Both the position numbers and the translations under genes were made by a program. This document shows positions 18,013-26,600 of a stretch of 45,390 nucleotides of DNA, one piece after another (positions within the stretch are counted from its first letter, which is position 1; the number at the start of each line of letters is the position of its first letter). This stretch comes from Parafilimonas sp. (lineage in GTDB: Bacteria > Bacteroidota > Bacteroidia > Chitinophagales > Chitinophagaceae), in NCBI GenBank assembly GCA_017856455.1, contig JAFMEZ010000012.1, positions 1 to 45,390 on the forward strand, read 5' to 3'. The notes beneath the pieces are model-generated. The model saw nothing but the letters and a program-made list of their open reading frames with translations. It ran no database searches and was not told the DNA's origin.

Positions 18013-18981
18013 ATGAAGAAAATAGGAATACTGCATGGCAAAGAACGTTCTTTCCCTGAAGCTTTTGTAGAGAGAATCAATCAAAAAAAAGTAAAAGGGA
18101 TAATGGCAGAGCCTGTAAAGATTGATAAAGTCATACAGGGTGCCCATACTGACTATGCTGTAATTGTTGATCGTATTTCTCAAGACGTCCCCTTTTACAG
18201 GGCTTTTTTAAAGAATGCAGCAATCAGTGGAACAGCAGTGATCAATAATCCTTTCTGGTTCAGCGCTGATGAAAAGTTTTTTAATAATGCATTGGCAACT
18301 AAAATTGGTGTGCCTGTTCCTAAAACCGTGATCCTACCATCAAGAGAATTACCAGACGACACTTCTTCAGAATCATTCAGCAATCTTGCGTATCCACTCG
18401 ATTGGAAAGGCATTTTTGATTATGTAGGCTTCCCGGCATATATGAAACCATTTTCTGGTGGTGGATGGAAAAATGTATACAAGCTTAATAGCATCGAGGA
18501 ATTTTTTGAACGTCATGCAGAAACAGGTCAGCTTGTAATGCTGCTACAGGAGGAAATAATTTTTTCTGAGTACTATAGATGCTATTGCATTGGAAGAAAA
18601 CATGTAAGAATCATGCCTTATGAGCCGAGAAATCCGCACCACTTGAGGTATGTGGCAGACCATAAACCATCTGCATCATTATTGAAAGAGATGGAAAATA
18701 TTGTTTTAAAAATCAATCAATACCTGGGTTATGATTTTAATACAGTAGAACTTGCTGTGAGAGACGGTATACCCTACGCTATTGATTTCTGTAATCCAGC
18801 TCCAGATGCAGATTTAAAAAGTGTTGGGAAAGAAAATTTTGAATGGGTGGTTGAAAACGCCGCCAATTATGCCATAGAATTAGCCGAATCATATTCCGAC
18901 AAGAGAGACAATTTGGTGTGGGGTGAATTTGTAAAAAGAAGTGCAAATCAACAACCATTAAACAATCCTTCAAAAAAATAA
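18013..18981 (+). CDS. ATP-grasp domain ligase, first gene of the amidoligase operon
   Basis: The 322-aa protein resembles RimK/D-Ala-D-Ala-ligase-like ATP-grasp enzymes, which activate a carboxylate as an acyl phosphate and join it to an amine. Visible features are a preATP-like N-terminal half, YMKPFSGGGWKNVY at 143-156 (ATP-binding Lys and glycine-rich loop), and LLQEEI at 177-182 for adenine contact. The metal-binding end is NTVELAVRDG and YAIDFCNPAPD, with E246, D258 and N261. There is no signal peptide, so it is cytoplasmic. It is followed after 2 nt by the GCS2-like ligase. The substrate is unknown. The alternative, a primary-metabolism ligase, is unlikely given its unusual partners. 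Confidence 0.8.
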   Translation: MKKIGILHGKERSFPEAFVERINQKKVKGIMAEPVKIDKVIQGAHTDYAVIVDRISQDVPFYRAFLKNAAISGTAVINNPFWFSADEKFFNNALATKIGVPVPKTVILPSRELPDDTSSESFSNLAYPLDWKGIFDYVGFPAYMKPFSGGGWKNVYKLNSIEEFFERHAETGQLVMLLQEEIIFSEYYRCYCIGRKHVRIMPYEPRNPHHLRYVADHKPSASLLKEMENIVLKINQYLGYDFNTVELAVRDGIPYAIDFCNPAPDADLKSVGKENFEWVVENAANYAIELAESYSDKRDNLVWGEFVKRSANQQPLNNPSKK

Positions 18982-18983
18982 TT

Positions 18984-20090
18984 ATGATCGACTATAAAGT
19001 CTTTACGATTGGTATTGAAGAAGAATATATGGTTATTGATCCTACTTCAAAAGAGTTGATCAGTCATGAACAACAGATTGTTACAGAGGGTCAAAAGATA
19101 TTTAAAGACAAAGTAAAAGCTGAAATGCATCAGGCTGTAGTTGAAGTGGGAACTGATATCTGCAGTAATATCGAAAACGCAAGAAAAGATATTACGCATT
19201 TAAGAAAGACCATCAAAGATATCGCCACTTCAAAAGGATTCAGTGTTGGAGCAGCAGGTACTCATCCATTCAGTACTTGGAGAAAACAATTGATTACAGA
19301 TCATGAAAGATATAAAGAGATCGTAAATGAAATGCAAGATGCTGCAAGATCAAATTTAATATTTGGACTCCATGTGCATGTAGGAATGCCTTCTAAAGAA
19401 ATGGCCATTCATATTGCAAATGCAGCAAGATATTTTTTGCCGCATGTTTTTGCATTGAGCACTAACTCCCCTTTTTGGGAAAGGAGAAATACCGGATTCA
19501 AATCATATCGAACAAAAGTATTCGATAAATTTCCAAGAACTGGTATCCCTGATTATTTTGACAGTTATAGTGCATATGAAAATTATGTAAACCTGCTGAT
19601 CAAAACGAACTGTATTGATAATGCAAAAAAAATATGGTGGGATCTTCGTGTACATCCCTTTTATGGCACAGTTGAATTTAGGGTATGTGATGTTCCACTT
19701 ACGGTTGATGAAAGTGTTGCCTTCGCAGCATTGTTTCAGTGTATTTGCGCAAAACTTTTTAAACTGCGACTCTCCAATCTTACATTCATGATTTATCCTC
19801 GTGCATTGGTCAATGAGAATAAATGGAGAGCATCCCGGTATGGCATTGATGATAAATTGATCGATTTTGGAATTGAAAAAGAAGTGCCAACAAAAGATTT
19901 GATCATGGAATTATTGGATTTTGTTGATGATGTTGTTGATGAATTGGGGTGCAGAACAGAATTGAAAACAATTGAAAAAATCATTCAAAAAGGAACCGGG
20001 GCAGATAGACAGCTAGAAGCATACAAAGTAAAACAAGATCACGAATCTGTTGCTGCCTTTATAGAGTCGAATTTTCTAGCCAACCTTTAA
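18984..20090 (+). CDS. GCS2-type carboxylate-amine ligase (YbdK-like)
   Basis: Members of this family (glutamate-cysteine ligase type 2) form a gamma-glutamyl-type amide bond with ATP. The 368-aa length is close to YbdK. Hallmarks are GIEEEYMVIDP at 10-20 (metal-binding acidic cluster), HQAVVEVGTDIC at 49-60, GLHVHVGM at 128-135, TNSPFWE at 160-166, and WWDLRVHPFYGTVEFRVCD at 218-236. Unlike a lone ybdK gene, this one is tied into an operon with two ATP-grasp proteins and a glutamine amidotransferase. That argues for a dedicated product and not glutathione synthesis. Part of the coding end carries the promoter of the next gene. The amine and acid substrates are unknown. Confidence 0.9.
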   Translation: MIDYKVFTIGIEEEYMVIDPTSKELISHEQQIVTEGQKIFKDKVKAEMHQAVVEVGTDICSNIENARKDITHLRKTIKDIATSKGFSVGAAGTHPFSTWRKQLITDHERYKEIVNEMQDAARSNLIFGLHVHVGMPSKEMAIHIANAARYFLPHVFALSTNSPFWERRNTGFKSYRTKVFDKFPRTGIPDYFDSYSAYENYVNLLIKTNCIDNAKKIWWDLRVHPFYGTVEFRVCDVPLTVDESVAFAALFQCICAKLFKLRLSNLTFMIYPRALVNENKWRASRYGIDDKLIDFGIEKEVPTKDLIMELLDFVDDVVDELGCRTELKTIEKIIQKGTGADRQLEAYKVKQDHESVAAFIESNFLANL

Positions 20091-20103
20091 TCTTGTAACT
20101 TTG
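20073..20103 (+). promoter_or_regulatory. Internal promoter before the glutamine amidotransferase gene
   Basis: TTTC (20073-20076), exactly 19 nt, then TAACTTTG (20096-20103). It differs from the consensus in one -33 base. The box ends 8 nt before the ATG, so transcripts starting here would have almost no leader. It would allow the last three genes to be expressed separately from the two ligases. Confidence 0.6.
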
Positions 20104-20111
20104 CCATTAAG

Positions 20112-20951
20112 ATGAGTCAGATTAAGATCGCAGTGCTAGACCTTAACGAAGGTGTGAAAAATGAAGGAATGCGATGCATTAGAGATATTTTAAACCGCGT
20201 TCAACAAACTTCTAATGCAGGTATATCGTGGGAAGAATTTGAGGTACGAAAATCAATTCAAATCCCTTCACTTGATTTCGATATATTTATATCATCAGGT
20301 GGCCCAGGCAGTCCGCTCGAAAGCAAAGATGCTGCATGGGAAATTGCCTATTTCAATTGGCTTGAGTCTATCAATCAATGGAATAATAATCCCAATAAGC
20401 TCCAAAAGAAATTCGTTTTTTTAATTTGCCACTCCTTCCAACTGGCATGCCGATTTTTTCAGATTGCTGATGTCATTAAACGAAAATCCACTTCGTTTGG
20501 GGTATTCCCCATTCATATGCTAAAATATCACGGAACAGTTGACCCGGTATTTGATGGACTTCAAGATCCATTCTATGGAGTTGACAGCAGGGACTATCAG
20601 GTTGTTCAGCCGGATAAGCATAAAGTGCACCAAATGGGAGGTGAAATTCTGTGCATCGAAAAAGAAAGGCCCCATGTTCCATTGGAAAGAGCAGTAATGG
20701 CTATTCGTTTTAATCCATATATAGTTGGAACACAATTCCATCCAGAAGCAGATGCTGAGGGAATGAGTATGTATTTATTGCAGGAAGAAAAAAAGAAAAA
20801 TGTTATTGAAAACCATGGACAACAAAAATGGGAATCAATGATTGAGCATCTGAATGATCCAGACAAAATTAGTCTGACCAACAGTCAGATTCTTCCAAAT
20901 TTCATTTTACAAGCCATTGCTCAAATTCAGCATCCATACTCGCTCTCATGA
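20112..20951 (+). CDS. Class I glutamine amidotransferase (GATase-I domain protein)
   Basis: GATase-I proteins hydrolyse glutamine to supply ammonia to a partner synthetase. The 279-aa product keeps the complete triad: the nucleophile elbow LICHSFQLAC with C106, and the FHPEAD segment with H210 and E212. The oxyanion-side SGGPGSP is at 62-68. It carries no synthetase domain of its own, so ammonia is probably passed to a separate ligase, most simply a protein of the same operon. Its stop codon overlaps the next start by 4 nt. The family is large (GMP synthase, carbamoyl-phosphate and trp/pab synthases), but neighbouring partners of those pathways are absent here. Confidence 0.87.
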   Translation: MSQIKIAVLDLNEGVKNEGMRCIRDILNRVQQTSNAGISWEEFEVRKSIQIPSLDFDIFISSGGPGSPLESKDAAWEIAYFNWLESINQWNNNPNKLQKKFVFLICHSFQLACRFFQIADVIKRKSTSFGVFPIHMLKYHGTVDPVFDGLQDPFYGVDSRDYQVVQPDKHKVHQMGGEILCIEKERPHVPLERAVMAIRFNPYIVGTQFHPEADAEGMSMYLLQEEKKKNVIENHGQQKWESMIEHLNDPDKISLTNSQILPNFILQAIAQIQHPYSLS

Positions 20952-22141
20952 TTCAACACATCAGGAAAGCATATAATCAGCAATTTAAAGAAGAGAAATA
21001 CAAAGCTTTTCTAGATGAATTAAATGGTTTATTTCCTGGTGCTTTAGATTTCAGGGTGGCTGAAACACCTGTTTTCATTGATCGCGCAATGAAAAACAAG
21101 ATTATTTCAACTTGCGATTACATCATTGAACAAATCAAATCACCTGATTTCAATAATAAAATAGCAGATGCCATTCCAAATGGTGAATCATTCCCACACC
21201 AAAATAATATTCCACATTGTCTGGTCTTTGATTTCGGTATTTGTATAAACGAAAAAAATGAATTCTACCCTGCATTGATTGAATTACAAGGCTTTCCTTC
21301 ATTGTATGCATTTCAAGGTGTTTACCCCATTGTCTTGGAAGGTTATTTTGAAAAACCTGATGGGTTCTCCAGTTATTTTAATGGACTCGATCAAGAAAAA
21401 TATATTCAAATAATTAAAAATTTTCTTGTGGGCGGATTAAACCCAGAAGAAGTTGTGCTGTTGGAAATCAAACCGCATCAACAAAAAACAAGAATTGATT
21501 TTTACCTGACTGAAAAATTATTTGGCATCAAACCAATTTGTATATCTGAGCTCAACCTTGATGGAAGAAGACTCTATTACATGGTGAATGGAGAAAGAAA
21601 ATATATCAAAAGAATATATAATCGTGTTATCATTGACGAACTCAAGCAGGAAAAAAAGAATTTTACCAATTTGGTTGATATCCAAAAAGATTTAGATGTA
21701 GAGTGGATACCCCATCCAAACTGGTTTTATCAAATATCAAAATACCTTCTACCCTATCTCAATCATCCAAATATTCCAGCAACTCATTTTCTAAACAAAT
21801 TGACTGCTATACCTGAAGATTTAGAAAATTATGTGTTGAAACCGCTTTTCTCTTTCGCAGGACAAGGTGTGATAATAGACGTAAAACCATCAGATATATC
21901 AGCTGTGGAGGACACATCAAACTGGATTTTACAGAAAAAAGTGAACTATGCCTCATGTATTGAGACGCCAGATGGTAATGCCAAAGTCGAGATCCGTATG
22001 ATGTACATTTGGAATGAAGGAGAAAGTGATCCGATATTAGTTACTAATTTAGCAAGACTCAGCAAAGGTAAAATGATTGGAACGAGATACAATAAAGATA
22101 AAGAATGGGTCGGCGGAAGTGTAGCCTACTTTGAAATATAA
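20948..22141 (+). CDS. Divergent ATP-grasp-like protein of the amidoligase operon
   Basis: I recognise this 397-aa protein only loosely. The C-terminal half contains YVLKPLFSFAGQGVIID (295-311), the Lys plus glycine-rich loop of ATP-grasp enzymes. It is followed by WILQKKV (326-332), EIRMMYIW (348-355) and an ending VGGSVAYF. The N-terminal half has LIELQGFPSLYAFQ (110-123) and ISELNLDGRRLYYMVNGERK (199-218), segments that look like a preATP/substrate domain of the kind found in glutathionylspermidine-synthetase-like proteins. It overlaps the amidotransferase by 4 nt and precedes the cupin gene by 5 nt, so its role lies in the same pathway. Whether it is an active ligase is untested. Confidence 0.65.
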   Translation: MIQHIRKAYNQQFKEEKYKAFLDELNGLFPGALDFRVAETPVFIDRAMKNKIISTCDYIIEQIKSPDFNNKIADAIPNGESFPHQNNIPHCLVFDFGICINEKNEFYPALIELQGFPSLYAFQGVYPIVLEGYFEKPDGFSSYFNGLDQEKYIQIIKNFLVGGLNPEEVVLLEIKPHQQKTRIDFYLTEKLFGIKPICISELNLDGRRLYYMVNGERKYIKRIYNRVIIDELKQEKKNFTNLVDIQKDLDVEWIPHPNWFYQISKYLLPYLNHPNIPATHFLNKLTAIPEDLENYVLKPLFSFAGQGVIIDVKPSDISAVEDTSNWILQKKVNYASCIETPDGNAKVEIRMMYIWNEGESDPILVTNLARLSKGKMIGTRYNKDKEWVGGSVAYFEI

Positions 22142-22146
22142 AGCAT

Positions 22147-22467
22147 ATGCCACATATCAAGGATATCAAAAAGAAATTACTTTCAACAGGGATAACTGGA
22201 CAGTATGTTCATGGGAGTCAACTTACTACAGGATGGGTTACTATAGAAAAAGGGAGCACATTAGGTCTCCATCAGCATCCACACGAGCAAATTACAGTGA
22301 TGCTTGAAGGTAGAATGGAAATGAAAATCGGGAATGAAACTGTAATGTTAGAAAGCGGAATGATACAGGTAATTCCTTCTAATGTTCCACACAGCGCTAT
22401 CGCTCATGAAGATTGCAAATTAATAGATGTATTTAATCCAGTTCGCGAGGATTATAGAAGTGAATAA
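22147..22467 (+). CDS. Small cupin-domain protein, last gene of the amidoligase operon
   Basis: The 106-aa protein is a single cupin-2 barrel. LGLHQHPHEQITVMLEGRMEMKI (about 39-61) is the first cupin motif, with His and Glu metal ligands. IPSNVPHSAIAHEDCKLIDVF (about 78-98) is the second, with another ligand His. It lacks a signal peptide or DNA-binding domain. Such single cupins may act as metal-dependent isomerases or dioxygenases, or as sensors, so a tailoring step or regulation of the operon product is possible. It starts 5 nt after the second ATP-grasp gene. Only 1 nt separates its stop from that of the convergent efflux gene. Confidence 0.85.
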   Translation: MPHIKDIKKKLLSTGITGQYVHGSQLTTGWVTIEKGSTLGLHQHPHEQITVMLEGRMEMKIGNETVMLESGMIQVIPSNVPHSAIAHEDCKLIDVFNPVREDYRSE

Positions 22468-22468
22468 T

Positions 22469-23599
22469 CTATTCTCCGCTATTCTTTAATATACCCAGTA
22501 GTTTAAACGCATTATTTAATACGATAGCTCCCTGAGGAACAGATTCAAGTCCGGATACAACCTCAGTTTTACCATCCTTTGATAATCCTGCAACTATTTT
22601 TTTCATCTCAAATTTTCCTTCTACCTTTTTCACAAATACAAATTGATGATCACCTGATCTGACAATTGCATCATCGGGAAGCACAGTAACTTCTTTATTG
22701 GAAACATCAACTTGACCCTCAACAAACATCCCGGGCAAGAGGTCTTTAGGCTGCGATTTAAAATGACAATGTGCCAATGCAGTGCGATTGTCATCCAGTC
22801 CCCTATTCACGAGTATTACTTCAGCAATATAATTTTTTGATGGATCATCAATAAAATGAATCCTGACCTCATCGCCTTTATGAATATTATTCAAGTCCTT
22901 TTCAAATATTGTCAACGCAACATGAATATCATCAGGATCGATGAGCTCAAATAAGGTCTCAGCAGGTTGAACATATTTTCCTGTATTAACGTTGACTTTC
23001 GATACATATCCATTAATGGATGATTTCAATTGTACCTGTCCTGATATTGTATTTTCATTGAGCGAAGAGGGATCAATACCAATCAGCTTTAATTTTTCAG
23101 AAAGGCCTTTCACCAATACCTGTTGCATTTTCAATTCAGCTTCAGCCTGTTGGTAGTTTTTAGATGTGCCTGCATTAGCATCAAATAAATTCTTTTGTCT
23201 GTCAAATTCCAATCCATTTAATACAGACTTAGCTTTTGCAGAGAGATAGTCCTGCTGTAACTGAACAATCGATTGATCTTCGATTACAGCAATTACTTCC
23301 CCTTTTTGAACACGCATACCTGGTATTAATTTTGTACTCTTTAAATAGCCTCCCAATGGAAAGTTAACAGAGATAATATTCTGTGGAGGTAAATCAATTT
23401 TACCTTGAATATCAAGCACAGTACTCATCTTCATCTTTTCTAAACCTCCAAATTGAAGATTCAATGTCTTTTGCTGATCAGCATTGATTGTGATTTCATC
23501 TACAGGCAGTTCTGCTTTAGATTCAACATTTTCCTTTTTAGAAGAGCCGCAACCCATCAGGAACAACATCAATATGGATAAAGAAAGTAGGATACGCAT
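22469..23599 (-). CDS. Periplasmic adaptor of heavy-metal RND efflux system (CusB/CzcB-like lipoprotein)
   Basis: This 376-aa membrane-fusion protein bridges an inner-membrane RND pump and an outer-membrane channel. It starts with a lipoprotein signal whose lipobox is LMGC, with the lipidated Cys at 17. The barrel-sandwich hybrid half-motifs are GYLKSTKLIPGMRVQKGEVIA and SINGYVSKVNVNTGKYVQPAE. Between them lies a helical hairpin (about 115-190). The domain LLPGMFVEGQVDV and the C-terminal membrane-proximal domain complete the family pattern. No His-rich metal-binding extension is visible. It follows the RND-channel fusion by 3 nt, so the two form one operon. Confidence 0.9.
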   Translation of the reverse strand: MRILLSLSILMLFLMGCGSSKKENVESKAELPVDEITINADQQKTLNLQFGGLEKMKMSTVLDIQGKIDLPPQNIISVNFPLGGYLKSTKLIPGMRVQKGEVIAVIEDQSIVQLQQDYLSAKAKSVLNGLEFDRQKNLFDANAGTSKNYQQAEAELKMQQVLVKGLSEKLKLIGIDPSSLNENTISGQVQLKSSINGYVSKVNVNTGKYVQPAETLFELIDPDDIHVALTIFEKDLNNIHKGDEVRIHFIDDPSKNYIAEVILVNRGLDDNRTALAHCHFKSQPKDLLPGMFVEGQVDVSNKEVTVLPDDAIVRSGDHQFVFVKKVEGKFEMKKIVAGLSKDGKTEVVSGLESVPQGAIVLNNAFKLLGILKNSGE

Positions 23600-23602
23600 A
23601 AT

Positions 23603-26600
23603 TTATTTTTTCTCGGTTAAATACTTGAATTCTGCTAAAGAAAATTGCAGTGACTTAATGATTTCAGCATGTGATATTTTTATTTGAAGTGACTGATTGA
23701 CCAATAAAGCCCATTCAGCAAATGATATGTCTCCATTTTTGAACCTGAGTGCAGATTGAGTAATCATTTCATCTGCCATTTTCAAACCTTCACTTACATA
23801 GTAATTATAGGTATTGATCTGCTGTTTATATACATTCAACAGGCGTTGGTATTGAGCATTGAGTTGATCCATTTTTTGAATCTTATTCAACTCTGCAATT
23901 TCCAGCCCAATTTTTGAGGATCGAATTCTAGCTTTGATTGCACCATTGAAAATCGGCAAACCCATCCCAAATTGATAAATTCCAAATCTTGCTCCACTGC
24001 CATAATACTTTTGACTGATACCATCGGGTGATTGCCATCCTATGATGGATAAATTACTATACCCTAGATTGAAATCTGGTACAAGTTTGTTTTTTTCAAT
24101 TTTCAATAGGGCATTTTGCTGTGCAATGATTGCATCAGACACATTGATCAGCGCATGTGATTGCAATTGATCATAACGCATTTGAACCGATGGAAAATAA
24201 AGGGTATCTGCTTTCGGCAGAATTGTGCCATCACTATTTTTAAGTAAGATATTGAGTTCTGAAATCAACCCCTCTCTTTCTGCATTGAGAAGCTGTTTTT
24301 GCAATGATTGCTGCGAAGATTGAACTTTAATGGCATTAAGTACACTTGCATTGATCTCGCCTTGTAATTTTTGAACACTGGCAATACGTGACCATTCTGA
24401 GAAATTCTTTTCTAGTTCAGACAAAATGATTTCTCTTCTATCTAAATCGAGGATAGCGTAACAAATCTGTCTGACTTTCCAATTCAACTCTGCTTTTGTC
24501 AATGAAGTTTGTGCTATACTAAGACCAATACTTTGATCATAATACTTTCGTTGACTTTGATAAACAAACGGGAGTTGAAACCCTTGATTGAAGAATATCC
24601 TTGTATCGTTAAAAGCACTGTTGATATTACCATACTCAATTCCAGCAACTGTTCTAGGCAATTCTGCTGGCTTTGATCTTAACGCTTGATATGCCTCTGT
24701 ATTTTTTTCTGAAATTTTTATTGATAAGGCATTGCTATTGATCAATGAAACAATTGAATCAATTGGCACATATTTCTTTTGCTGGGAAAGTCCAATTTGT
24801 GAGGAAATTAATCCGATGATGAATAATGTCAACGTCTTATTTAAAGTTGATTTTCTTTTTTCAACCCAGGCAAACAAAACGGGCAATACAAACAATGTGA
24901 GAAAAGTAGCTGAGATTAACCCTCCAATCACAACAGTAGCCAGGGGTCTTTGGACTTCTGCTCCAGAACTTGTACTGAGTGCCATGGGTAAAAATCCAAG
25001 TGAGGCAACGGCAGCAGTCATTAATACAGGGCGTAATCTTGTAGTAGTTCCTTTGATTACAAGTTCACTAATGTCCATGTCAGTTTCTTTCTTCAAACGA
25101 TTAAATTCATTGATCAATACAATTCCATTGAGCACAGCGACTCCAAAGAGCGCAATAAAACCAATTCCTGCAGATATACTGAAAGGCATACCTCTTGCCC
25201 ATAATAACAAAATGCCTCCGATTGCAGAGAGTGGAATAGCTGTATAAATTAGTAGTCCATAACGCAATGACCCAAATGAAAAATATAAGATCAGGAGAAT
25301 CAAAAACAACGCAATGGGCACCGCTATCATCAACCTTCCTTTTGCTTCTACCAGATTTTCAAATTGCCCTCCATACGTAACATAATATCCTGCAGGCAAT
25401 TGAATTGTTTTGGCTTTGTTTCGAACATCCTCTACAACTGACTGTACATCTCGGTCTCGAACATTGAAGGCAACTGTAATTCTTCGTTTGGCATCTTCGC
25501 GTTGCACTTGATTAGGACCATCCTCAATAGATATATCTGCAACTTGTTCCAATGGGATACTTACACCCTCATTGTTGGTTACCAGTAATGTCCTCAAATC
25601 TTCCAGATCATTTCGCCTGTCGCCTGTCAATCTTACTACCAAATCAAACTTTCTTTCATTCTCATAAATTTTCCCGGCTGATTCTCCTGCGAATGATGCT
25701 CTTAAAACACGATTAATAGCTGAAATATTCAATCCATAAGCAGCAATTGCATTCTTTTTATATCTGATTACAATTTGTGGGAGTCCAGTTACACGCTCAG
25801 CAAATACATCTTTTGCACCTGGAACCTGTTTGATAATTTCTGAGAATTTCTCTGCATAATTCGCTAGGGTGTCAAGATTTTCTCCGAAGATCTTGCATAC
25901 AACGTCTTGTTTTGCACCAGCAATGAGTTCATTGAATCTCATTTGAACTGGATATTGAAACCCTCCTGTCAATCCAGGAACTTTTGCAATCGCGGCACTC
26001 ATTTTGTTTGCCAATTCATCATAGGATTCAGCACTGGTCCACTCTTTCTTGTCTTTGAGGTTAACAATAATATCCGTCATTTCGATAGGCATCGGATCCG
26101 TAGGGATTTCACTTGCCCCAATTCTGGTTACGACCTTCTCGACCTCAGGAAACTTTTGTAATTCAGCAACAGCTTTTTGAGTTGATTCAATTGTTTCATT
26201 TAAAGAAGCGCCTGTGATCAATCTTGCATCAATAGCAAAATCACCTTCTTCCAGTTCGGGTATAAATTCACCACCCAGTCTTGAAGCAACTAAAATTGAT
26301 ATAGAAAATAAAACAAGAGCAGATATGATAATTTTCTTTGGGTGTAAGATCAATTTGGTCAATGAACCTTTGAAAGATTCCTGCAATCGGTTCATCCACT
26401 TGTCTGCAAATGAATCATGACCGGATAATTTCTTACTCAAAACAAGACTAGTCATCATTGGCACATAAGTGAGCGAGAGAATGAATGCACCTATCAATGC
26501 AAAAGCTACAGTTTGAGCCATTGGCTTAAACATTTTACCCTCTATACCGGTTAAACTTAAAATCGGTATGTAAACAATCAAGATGATAATTTGTCCGAAC

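Noticed and set aside
24732-25247. 171-aa open frame on the plus strand inside the RND pump gene
   Set aside because: It is antisense to a membrane-segment region of a clearly conserved pump and has no recognisable domain.
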